64,000 bases of DNA from Macrocystis pyrifera (lineage: Eukaryota; Sar; Phaeophyceae; Laminariales; Laminariaceae), in NCBI GenBank assembly GCA_031763025.1, contig JASSKH010000007.1, positions 7,455,930 to 7,519,929 on the forward strand, in the 5' to 3' direction. This document shows, in pieces, positions 36,521-47,700 of this stretch. The translations under genes and the position numbers were made by a program. How positions within the stretch are numbered: position 1 is the stretch's first letter; each line of letters starts with the position of its first letter. A model generated the notes under the pieces. The model was not told the origin of the DNA. It ran no database searches and was given only the letters and a program-made list of their open reading frames with translations.

Positions 36521-36770
36521 GCATGATCTAGATTTTTCAGAAAGGCAGACCTCCTCACGACCTGGTATGATCTCTGCAAAAGATCGTGTTACCGAGAGGG
36601 AGTCGTAAAACCTGCATGATCTAACTTGTTGATAGCACATGTTTCCGGCCGGGGTTGGGACCTGTGCTGCGCGGATCCTGCACAACCTCTAGCAAAAAAC
36701 GGCAGATAGATGAGGAACTAGATGGTCTAGATCATGATCTATCTGCAGATGATCTATCTGTCCAAAGAGG
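36521..36770 (+). repeat. GATC-rich dispersed repeat, copy 3
   Basis: It contains GCATGATCTAG, TTTCCGGCCGGGGTTGGGAC and GATCATGATCTATCTGCAG clusters. Confidence 0.6.
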
Positions 36771-39124
36771 AAGCAAACCAAGGAAAACCAAACCAAAGCA
36801 GCGGGAAAAAAAAAACTTGTGTATGTTAAGGCCACGCAGGCGGCCCAGGTAATTACCGGACTTCCAACCTCATTCAAAGCAGTATCATAACATGTACCGG
36901 TATGTATGTTCCTTACTTCGTCGTATACACGTGCAGAAATCCAATCCCTCTACTACTGTAGCTTATTTTTCATTCTGGCCTTTTCGAGAGCGAGTGTGGT
37001 GTCGTCGTCGTCGTGTCTTTTTTTGTTTTGTTTTTTGTCGCGTGCGAGTATACACATAATACTCGGAACTGAAAAGGTACTGTACCTCTCAACTTCATTT
37101 TATTTCGCCGTTTTTTTTGGCGAAAGAGGAAGAACATGGCAATTTTTTCTCTGGCCGACGGCGAAAAAATGATGCGGCGCTGAAAGCGCACAAGTTACGG
37201 CAAGCCTTAAATATGAATGGTCTCCTCTCCGGAAGCGGCTGTTGCGGTTGAGCCGCACGATATTCCGAGACCTTATAGGTTTCGCCAGCGCGGCAAAAAC
37301 AGCGCAAGACAACAACAACAGCAGCAGCTAATGACTGCCCTTGGTGGTGAATTTTTCATGCACATACTAACTTTACCACCAGCATCGAGCCCTTTCGGCT
37401 TTAAGTCTTCCGCTGTAAGGAAAATGAATAAACGCTATTTCTCTGTGTCCTTACAAAAAATCAGCACGTAACGACGAGAACCTGCTCAAAAGGCGAAGCT
37501 ACGGCAAAGGAAACTCGTCATCTCCCGCGCCGAATTGCCCCACAGTTGTATATCCGACCTTGTGGCGGTATTGTTATGCACGATGACGAAGAAGAAGGTT
37601 GTTTTTTCCTGCGACGAAGGGGCGGAGCAACTCGTCGACTAGGGTAAGATATATATATAGCGCGCTCGCCGAGGCATCCTACGTCGTGTTGGTCACTACC
37701 AACCTTCCGAGTGGCCCGTATTGTTGTGCGAGCACTCCCATGCGTGCATGTACGCGTGTATCATACGTGATTATGGTTGTTATGTTTGTTCACAAACGTT
37801 ACGTCTTGTTTCGGCGGATTCTGCCGCAGTGATGCGCCCGCAAGGAGCTTTAGGTATCAGACACCACTCTGTCGGAAAATGTAAGGGGCGTTTGCGTATT
37901 GAGAGTACTAACCGAACGCTCTTTATATTTACGGGGAGAGTGGCATACACTACTGCTGTAGTACGAGTAGCCTTCGAGCCATCTCGTCTGCATTTTTCTG
38001 ATTATTGGTCGGGTCGCTTCTGAGCACAGAGTGTGTCAACAGGTAGGTATCATCGCATGTCGTCCTCGCTCGGCAAGCAACTACGAAAGTGCGTTGCGGA
38101 GAGTGTAGGACGATTTACATTCGTACTGCCTGGCGCATGCACGGACACTGGATGTGCTGGATGGACGTCGACGGGCGGAAATAATGGGCTCTTAATGTGA
38201 AGAACGCGCACCTAATTGTAGTCATACATACGCTCAACATGCGCATACATGCATGTCATCGCATGTCTGCATGATGTCCCACCGTCCCGGTCATGGAGCG
38301 TCCCGACAACTCATACCCATCACTGACGAGGGGCCTCGTCAACCAAGGAACTAATGTTGTGGTACTGCTTTGAATGACAGGGAAAGGCCGATGATCAATA
38401 GTTACCGGGGGACAGGTATTGTAGTACTTGGGAGGCGTACATTTGATGAGAGACCAGAGGTTTCCCGGCAAGAGGCAACGACAAGCCCTTTAGCCTTCCG
38501 TCGTGCTCAAAAAGGAATAAGGCTGCTCTTCTTCTGTGTCTAGTCTCAACACACGTGAGTAACAACGAGTACCTGCTCAAGTATAGGCAAACCTGGCAAG
38601 GGATATACACTATAGGATACAACCTCTATATTTTGGACGCCCATTTTTGTTTTTTTTCACTTTTGTTTTGTTGTTTAAGTTTGCCCTCCGACGATGTATC
38701 GTGTGCCTATCTTACATGTTCCAGTCCGACTTGAACCGAATGTTCTCTAACACCGCGGCAGTAGTATTTCGTTGACCACCAATCTATAGCCCACTTTCCC
38801 CTCTTGAAAGCTACAGTAGCCCATGGGACGGTTGTGCGCACGCACGCACACGTTTTCTCCCGGGCGTTTTTTTTTTCGGTCGAATGCATACAGTCCCTCA
38901 TGTCATACATGTATATATGTAGGAACTCGACAAAAACGTACGTAAGTACGTACGAGCACCCCCTCTCTTTTTTTTTTCTTTTGTTAAGTCATCACTTTTG
39001 CTTGTCAGCTATCTCATCAACTCGTAACTCCTAACAAGAGAGATTGCTGCGCTCAGCAAGCTTCTGGACGAAGACAAGCCGCGGTCACAGGTCTCGTCCC
39101 CCCGCCCCCTATTAATAGTATGAC

Positions 39125-39800
39125 ACAGCACGACCTTCTGCGCGTTGAAACATGCGCGCAGCAGCCATAAACCAGCCATTTTTATGGAAACCGGGTTTTT
39201 GGTAAAGGCTTCTTCGGGAGTGCTTTGGAAGGAGGACTGGGCCCTTGCAGTTGGAGGTGGCAGGGTCAGGGGTACGGGAAGTAGTGGTAGTGGTAGTGGT
39301 AGTGGTAGTAGTACGTAGGGGGAGGGGTGGGAGAAGGTAGAAGAGCTACAGAGAGAGCAAGAAGGCAGGGGGGCTCTCTCCTAGGTACTGTCGATAGCAG
39401 TGTACACCAGCAACACCGCACGACCTTTTTGCGCGCTGAAACATGCGCGCAGCAGTTATAAACCAGCCATTTTGATGGACAGCGGGTTTTTGGCAGATGC
39501 TTCCTCGGGAGTGCTTGGGAGGGAGGACTGGGTCCTTGCGGATGGAGGTGGCAGGTTCAGGGTACCGGAAGTAACAGCAGTAATAGTAGCAGTATGTGGG
39601 GGGAGGGGTTGGAGGTGGTGGAAAAGCTACAGAGAGAGGAAGACGGCGGCGACTCTCTTCTGGGTACCGCCGATAGCAGTGTAGACCAGCAGCACCGCAC
39701 GGCCTTCTGCGCGTTGGAACATGCGCGTAGCAGTTATACACCAACCATTTTGATGGACAGAGGGTTTTTTGGCAGATGCTTCCTCGGGAGTGCTTAAGGA
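39125..39800. repeat. About 285-bp tandem repeat, 2.4 copies
   Basis: The unit starts near CAGCACGACCTTCTGCGCG and includes ATAAACCAGCCATTTT and GGAGGACTGGG; the copies differ moderately. Confidence 0.85.
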
Positions 39801-40544
39801 GAGGAGTGCTCGTTTAGTGGTGGGTGAGATGGAGGGATGTTGGTTGTGGTGGCCTTCATGTGCGTCACATCCGTATCGGATTTAATTTTTCGTATGATAC
39901 TGCTGCGCTTTAGTTCTGGAGAGTTCTTCTCTTTCTGTTCCTCAGTCTTTTTTGGAACATCACACATTGTCGGATGGAAAGCATAGTAATAATGTACGTG
40001 CCTTCGTTTTTATCGCGCTGAGGATCCATCCAGCGTTCCCACTGTGCTCGTCGACTTGCATCGGTTTTTCGCCGAACCAACTTGTGAATGTGAGCTTCTC
40101 ATCATGATGTTGTGATTGCAAGGGGAAAAATCACGACGCAATAAATAGCGCACGACTGAAAACAACGAAAAAAAAAACGTACCACTCTTTCTACCGGTCA
40201 TTATATGTTTTGTCCTGTGCAGAATGGTGTAAAATTGTGTGAATATATATGAGACGCGGTATACGCGCTATTTCGCTTGCATTTTTTTTAACGCGCAACG
40301 CGCATGATTCTGCAAAATAAAGTGACAGAACCGAAAAAAAAAATATGAACAACAAAATCGGGTTGCCTCGAAGAATAATCAGGTGCTTTCCAGCACAAAG
40401 CTTGCGTTATTATTATTTTTATTGAAGTCACTACTGAGATATATAGGGAGCCGCGACTTTGCACGGTCACAGGCGCTCTCGGACCCTTTCTGGGCCGTGC
40501 CACGAGTAGCCAAGCACTCATGCTTGCGTTCCCTCTGCACATAC

Positions 40545-41320
40545 ACCCTTCATGCCACTCGCCCAACACCTCACGGCGCTTCGCGCTTGGTACAAGCACC
40601 TGCTCGGTGAAAACCCCACGTGCTTCATCCCGGTATTGTAGGGGTGCGAAGGTCTATATATAGTCATACGACTACGGCCGGCTATGCATGACGTGAGTAC
40701 CCCCCCGCCCATACCTACCCGTCGTAACATTGCATAATTTGGGATCAAGACACTATGTCCGGGTAGCCGGGTAGCTTCAGTATAGCACCAAAATACTTAC
40801 CACACTCGTATTCACCCGGATTTCTACCCGGGTTCACCGGCGTATCCGTACGCTGGTTGAACGGGGTAGAACCTACGTACCAATCGGGTATATACTACCC
40901 ATATTACCCCCCCCCAAATGGCCATACGACTAAGGCCATGCATGATACCGAGTACACCATCCCCCCAAAATACCGCGAGGGTCTATGGTCATGCCACTAC
41001 GGCCATGCACGAAATGGTAAACGCCGCCCCCCCCCCCCCCTGCAAAGATGTCAGGAGACAGCATTTCCCCCCCTTGACAGACAGCAACTTCGCCTGGACG
41101 TGCCTTGACTGACACCAAAATACTAGGTTTGAGTGTGGAAAATTCGGCCCTACACCCTTAACAGCGCACGTTTTACCACCTTCCTTGACATGTCTCCTGA
41201 CATCTTTGCCCCCTGGTCGGTGAAAACCCGTCGTGCTCTGGCCCGCCATTACAGGGATGCGAGGGTCCGTGGTCATACGACCACGACCACGCATGACACG
41301 AGCACACACCCCCCTCCAAT
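40545..41320 (+). mobile_element. Three poly(C)-tailed element fragments
   Basis: Partial copies at about 40545-40705, 40905-41035 and 41190-41320, each with GGTCATACGACTA-like sequence and a C run. Short ACCCGGGT-rich sequence separates the first two. Confidence 0.6.
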
Positions 41321-42989
41321 ACCCACCCGTCGTAAAACTACACTATCCGGGCTCCAGGTGCTGCACCCAGGTTGTCGCCCTGCTGCTTTACAGAACGTTG
41401 CTTAAATTATCGATGCTGGACGCACACACCCATGCGCCCTTTTCTCAGCCTCTCTACGAACTACTCTAGACAATCTATAGAGAACGATTGTCTCGGGAGA
41501 ACCACAAAATGCAGCGATTCGAAGACAGACGTGGAAGCGCAGCATGATATCATATAGACAGCGTACACACGACAACGACTACGACGTCATTATTTACGCC
41601 TACAACGACAGGTGGACGTCGGGACCCCCCCCCCCCCCCCCCGCGCGCGCCTTGCACAACGTAGGCGTTACTAAATTCCTTGTGGAGACACTGAAAACAC
41701 ACAGAAAACCCCACAAGGTGTCGACAGCCTCTCAATTCGGTACGCCTAATGGCGGCGTGCTACATTTTTCAGTTTTCTCTGCAAGGATTCTTTTACGCCC
41801 ACGTTGGGCAGGGGGGGGAGGGGGGAGTCCCGACCACCTTGTGACATGTTTGTTGGCTCTATTGTGACACGCCTCCCTCCTAAGCTGCTGTCGGCAGAGC
41901 GGCGGGTACCACGACTGCCGCATCGCGACAAGAAAAAAAAAAAAAACAAAAAAAAACAGAAAGAAAGAAAGAAAGAAATACGTTTGAGAGCCGTGCGTGG
42001 TCGATCAAGAGCCTTGCGAAACCTCCAGCTCAAACCCGGTTACCTATTCTACGTAGTGTGCGGATGCCCTATCATACAAACAGCCCTTGTTGGACGGGCA
42101 ACATCCGCTTGCCAACAGCGCTGGCTACTTCGTCACGAACAGCTTGAAAGCGTGTTGTGAACGTATTGAGTTGTGTTATGCTAAAACCAAAAAAATATGT
42201 TTTTTATAAATATCCTCAAACTATTGTTCGTGCGTTGGCACGTATGTAAAGGTGATCAAGCTCCCATCGCCCCCAAAGGTCTGCGACGGTGCGACGTCTC
42301 AACCCTCTGAAGGACGGCCTTTGTCCCGCAGAAATCGATTTCTGGTAACCCCACCATTTTTGGCATCTAGGCGAGAGACCCTTCACGCACAACTCCCCAT
42401 TTACTACAGTACTAAACAGACAGGGGAGCGCGGCCTCTACATATAAAAAGTGGACACATCTCCAGTAGTACAAGTTGCAAGGTTCGCAGAGTCCTTCCTG
42501 CCCGCCTGCCTATACGCTAAAAGTTTTTAGGCCGAGAACGATGCGATTAAAAACCAACACGATGGTCGCTAAATTCCGCCGACTTCCGCGCACACATACG
42601 CCACCTACCTACCGTATATATAACAGCACCATAGCACACCGCCGTATCACACGGGTGATAGGTTAACACACACCCCCCGCTGGAGACGAATTTCGGAGAC
42701 GTTTTTCTCCAGAACGGGGAGGGTGCAACCGCCGAGCGATGATGCATCTACGGAAACATCTTGACGCAAAGATTCCAAAAGCCACCATTTTCGTTGTGTT
42801 CCTGCCCTAGGCCCTTCAGGCATGTTTCGGAAAAACCGGCTTGGAAAATTACCCTCCAGGGGGTATGTTGTCTTGTCACTTGTCCTGTGATACACGGTAC
42901 ATGGTTAAAGCAAGTCCAAGCTCCTCTTCCACTACACGCCTGCTCCACTATTTTATCCCTCTCGGCAGCCCGTGAAACCCTTCAAGGGT

Positions 42990-43215
42990 GTGCTTGGTAG
43001 GGTACTAAAATACATACTCTGGAGGTCCTGGGTACCTACCCGAGTATATCCTACCTGGTAAACAATCAGGTTCGGCACCCAGGTATTTACCTGAGAGTAT
43101 ACTCTGGGGATATTCGGGTACCTACCCGGGTATGGCCTAAACAGCTACAGTAGGTTTGGTACCCGGGTACTCAAGAATAAATACTCGGAGGTATTCTGGT
43201 GCCCGGGTACCCCCA
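42990..43215. repeat. Palindromic ACCCGGGTA array
   Basis: Alternating GGTACCTACCCGAGTATA and GGTACCCGGGTACTC blocks; related arrays are at 44005-44200 and 40745-40870. Confidence 0.75.
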
Positions 43216-44004
43216 TAAGCACGACGTGAGCGCATGTTAGTACCGGGAGAACCGCATGGAGACACGCCACGAAAGGCTGCGTGCCGACTACCAGGTAAAC
43301 GCGTTCCCTCGTGCCTCACACTGCAATCGCATGCCTCAGCGCCGTATCACCGTCGGAGGGGTATGGAAAAGCATACACGACGTTCCCACGGGACAACCAA
43401 CGATAGCTGAAACCCCTAGAGACAACTCGGCGACAAGTTTAGGGACAATAGGGAAGAGAAGGAACCCGCAGAAAGGGTACGAATCACACGAGCGACGACA
43501 TTGAGATAAGAGAAGGGTCAACAAGTATGGGTGTGTGAACTCATGCCGCAGCAGAGAGGCCTCATTGATCCCAAATGATATACCGGTACGAAATAACCTA
43601 CGACGCAATGTTACAACAGTAATCTGAAACAGAAAAGAGGGGATAACCGCAGGGTGGATCCCTTTTCGAGAAACCCTCATTGTTGTACTGGAAGAGCGTG
43701 ATTAAAGTAGCACTCCGTGAGCGATATCGCAGCTCCACAACAACACGACAAAGTAGAAAGAGGCTAGGAAACAACAGGCCATCCCGCCAGCCCATCGTTG
43801 GTAGCGAGGTGTACCGTCGATCAATTTTGTTATTGTTAATTTTACCGGGGTATCTACTCTCTGCAACGGGGTCCCGCGTTGATTGGCAGACAATCAACGC
43901 GGGAGTAGTAACCTTGGGTGAGAGTCTCCGGCTGGTCGCAGCAGGAGGCCTCACATGATTGATCCCAAACTATATACGAAATAACCTACGACGCAATGTT
44001 ACAA

Positions 44005-44200
44005 CGGGTACCTCATAATACACACTCGGAGATACCCGGGTACCTACCCGAGTATGACCGATATAATCAGGTTCGGTACCCGGGTACTCTAAGTATACTC
44101 TGGGTTTACTCGGGTACCTACCCGAGTATCTAGTATGCTAAAAAAAAACAGGTTTGGTACCCAGGTATATACCCAAGAGGATGCATATACCTAGTATCCT
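44005..44200. repeat. Palindromic ACCCGGGTA array, second block
   Basis: The same alternating blocks as 42990-43215. Confidence 0.72.
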
Positions 44201-44393
44201 ACAATACAAACCTTTAGAGCTCTTCCTCGTCCCCCATCAACGTCGCTCTCTGTCAGCACGACCCCGACACGCAACGAAACGCATAACCAAAAACAGTTTG
44301 TCTCCCACCACCGAACACACCCGACAAATACAATATTACAAAGCACTGGCACTAAAGGCGACACACATCCGACAGGACCACCGATCACCACTT

Positions 44394-44660
44394 CATGCAT
44401 GATCTACCTGGTAGATATTTCAGCGTCAGATACGTCCCCAACCATTAGGTATGATCTTTAACAGTAGCTCATGATGCCGGGTGGGAGCCGTATAATTTAC
44501 ACGATCTAGCGCATGTTTTTTGGGTTGTTGGATCTGTACGGTTCGGGTGTTGTGACCTTGTGCGCAAAATCTCATGACCGCAGGTTAGGATCTAAACAAT
44601 CTATTTGTAGGTGAAATAACTGATGTATCCGTAGATAATATATCTGATATATCTGTCCGA
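44394..44660 (+). repeat. GATC-rich dispersed repeat, copy 4, abutting the NTH1 stop
   Basis: It contains GTAGCTCATGATGCCGGGTG and GGATCTGTACGG, and ends with clustered TATCTGATATATCTGTC about 11 bp from the NTH1 stop. Confidence 0.6.
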
Positions 44661-44671
44661 CACGTGAAAGG

Positions 44672-44798
44672 TTACGAAAGGTCGCCGTGCCGTTCCGCCG
44701 AAGGGCAAAGGTCGCTGATTCTACACACGGAGCACGACGGTCCTCTCGCGCGGCAGACTTGCTGCCCAAAACCCACCAACAGTCCGTTGACCTCCGAC
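44672..44798 (-). CDS. NTH1: NTH1 exon 7 (Fe-S cluster) and stop
   Basis: The acceptor is gggcgaag; the first base completes the Trp codon. It encodes [15 protein letters not shown], then the three remaining cluster cysteines (C-x6-C-x2-C-x5-C), [10 protein letters not shown] and TAA at 44674-44672. The end abuts a GATC-rich repeat. Confidence 0.95.
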
Positions 44799-47700
44799 CT
44801 TCGCCCAACGGATAGATCACGACGGAGGGAAGGAAGGAAGCGAGGTGGGAGCGTTTAACAAAAAACGGATTGTGGGCGAGTTGGGGGGGGGGGGGGGGAG
44901 ACAGAGAGGGAGGGAGGGAGGGAGGGTGGAAGCATTCAACAAATATGCACCGTCAGGTAGTGGTAGGGCCTGTTGACCTCACTTGTCGACAAAATAGCGT
45001 AGGGGGATGAAACGCAAGCGGATATTATGCCCAATCGCCAGTGAATAAGGAGGAGGCCGGGGGCAGCACCTCACTTCCATGCTCGATGTACCTGAGCTGC
45101 TGGAAGTCGGTAAAAACAAAAAAAAACTTTGCTGGGAAAGGGTGGGAACCGTCGCCGCGGACGAGCTCCACACCTTCGATGCGACAACATCTCAGACAAC
45201 AACACAGCGCTTTCCCCTTCATTAGCAATGTAACTCACAAGCCGTCACCAAAGGCTGTGGAAAAAATCGAGACTGTCTATCGGCCTGATACATACTAGCG
45301 TGCGTCGCCGTTGTCGTCCTCTTTTTTTCGCAAAATCTCGCTTCAGGTTAAAAAGCTCTACTGTACGAGAAACGCAATGGCTCACCAGTGCTCGCGAGGC
45401 ATCCACGCCTGCAGGTGCTTTCTCGTTTTCTCTGGGTTCTGCGCTTGAGGTTTAGTCTTGTTCCAGGTGTCTACCCAACCGAGCCGGTTGCTTATCCTGC
45501 GCAAGAAGCACCGATCGACGATTTCATAGGCTTCAAAATCAGTCGAAGAGCCCAAATCAACCAAAGCGTCCGTACAGGTGTATACGAAGTGTTGTTGAGG
45601 GTGTGGGGGGCCTGTACTCATTGTCATGCATGGCCGTCGTCGTATGATCGTAGACCCTCGCATCCTTACAATGCCGGAGCGGATTTTCAGGCTTTCAACA
45701 AGCAGGCAGACCTTGGTTGCAGCTAAAGCGCGAAGCGCCGTGAGATGTCCGGCGAGTCGCATGAAGGGTCAGCTGTATTCTGCTGAGAACCGCTTGTGGG
45801 GCGGACTTTCTTGCATACGAGTGACAGCGGGGGCAGAGGCGCGCAGTTCCCCGGGCGGCGTTCCGCACAAAGGGACAAAACACCGCGAAAAGCCACGCCA
45901 TGTGCACTGCAACAAAGCAAAATACGCGCGCGCAGCGCTCTGACAGGGAGCTGATAGACCCACGCGACGCTTACGCAAACGTGACAGTCATTTACGCCCC
46001 AAACACAGTACACAACGGCGCAGATCACGTCTACCCATTCCCATACCCGCACGGCAACTGTTGTGAACTTGGTGATAAAACTTGTGAAGCGAGCTCCTTA
46101 ACTGTAGAACGCTTTAGGCTTCCCTCTTAAGAGATTGTAAAACGTTGGCCCACCCGTTGCGAGGATCTCCAAGTCAACACCCCTCCCACCCCTCCCCCAC
46201 CCCCCGCCTGGTCAATCTCAGCCCCCACCCCATCCCCACCCTCCGGTATCTCCCCCTTCCCCCCTCTCTTCCCCTCCCCTTATGCAGGCAAGAATACCTG
46301 TGCACGTGGGTATCTACGCAGATTCCCTCGATCCGGCCCCAGGCAACGTCCATAACGAGATACGTCATTTTCGGCCCCACCCCTGGAAGGTCCATCAAGC
46401 CTGCAATCGCGGCAGTGTAAAAATCGCCGGCAAATACAAAAAACAGCTCAGAGCCACGCCTCTACAATGCAGTAGAGTGCCTCTACAGTGATATAGAGTG
46501 CTTATACAGTGCGGTAGAGTGCCTCGTCAGTGCGGCAGAGTGCCTCTACAGTGCAGTAGAGGGGATACTTTCGGGCCTCATTTTTATTTTTATCGGCTGA
46601 CGGGGGGGGGGGGGACCTCAACTGAGGACCTACCCAACTAATTTTGCAATACCATCAGTTTGCACCACTATATTTGCAATATCATCAGTGTTGTACCACG
46701 CTATTTATTTGTACCATCAGTGTTGTGCATCTATTTGCAACACCATCAGTGTTGTACCAATGTATTTGCAATACTATCAGTGTTGTACCACTGCTATTTG
46801 CAATACCATAAGTGTTGTACCACTGCTATTTGCAAGACCATAAGTGTTGCATCACTGTATTTGCAATGACATCAATGTTGTATCACTCTGGGCGGCAATA
46901 TAATCCCCGTTTAGTAGTCACGTAAGTCCGGCAGGAAGGCCTCATAGCCTCGGTTTTTGTTAGTGGGTGAGCTCGCGCAAGTCCCACACTACCCGGAGAG
47001 ATGACTCTCCCGGGTGGCTATCTCCACCGCACCTGCTCCTCTCGGGGGTCAGGTCGGGTCAACGTGCCCAAACTCCAGGGGTAACAACAGCCTGTTCTGA
47101 TGTTACAACGAGAGCTATGGGCTAAATTGACACATGAAACGAAATTGGAACGTGGAAGTGTGGTGAGCTTAAGCTTTATTTTTACCAATCTGCCGGAGGA
47201 TTAAAACAAACAAAAAAGTACGAGTAGTCACGTCCGATTACGAATGTTGACATACATTACCGGTCATAGTTGGTTATAACTTTGTACGTTGAAAGCTGAC
47301 GTACGAATATCCCGTGGTGTTTATTGCCATGGTATTTTTTTCTCTCAAAAAGTCCGCTTTAGGGTAGAGGTATATAGTGCACCGAATGAGAGGAAAATCT
47401 TAAAAACAACATGCCTCTACGGTGGCATGACTCCTTAGGTACCGACCGACCCGAGGTACCGACAGACCCGGTCTCGTAGAGCGCCTTGGGAAGTTAACTT
47501 GTACATTATACACGGCTTCACAAAAACACGGCGGTTCGCTCAACCGTACGACACCCGCCAACACCGATCGCCACCATTTTTGAGCGAGGGTGACGAACGA
47601 ACGAGCCAAAACGGAGCGCTGATCGAGTACAGAAGGCCGGTCGCTAGCATACATGATGCCACACGGGATGGGTTGGTTGCTGCATGTTTCTGTTGCGGTC

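Larger units (their letters stand above)
33848..44671. other. Repeat-filled spacer between convergent genes
   Basis: I find no exon here that I can support on either strand. The spacer contains a minisatellite (about 33860-34170), a TA-flanked MITE, poly(C)-tailed elements, a GATC-rich array, a 285-bp tandem repeat (39125-39800), and palindromic ACCCGGGT arrays. A Gln-rich open stretch (about 37217-37330) is not convincing. The 3' UTRs of both genes must lie at its ends. Confidence 0.55.

Noticed and set aside
36277..36531. Open frame with DHPQII repeats
   Set aside because: It is translation of the CAGATCATCC tandem repeat.
45025..45228. Plausible-looking - strand peptide ([20 protein letters not shown])
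   Set aside because: It lies in an NTH1 intron, and the NTH1 exons on both sides join exactly without it.
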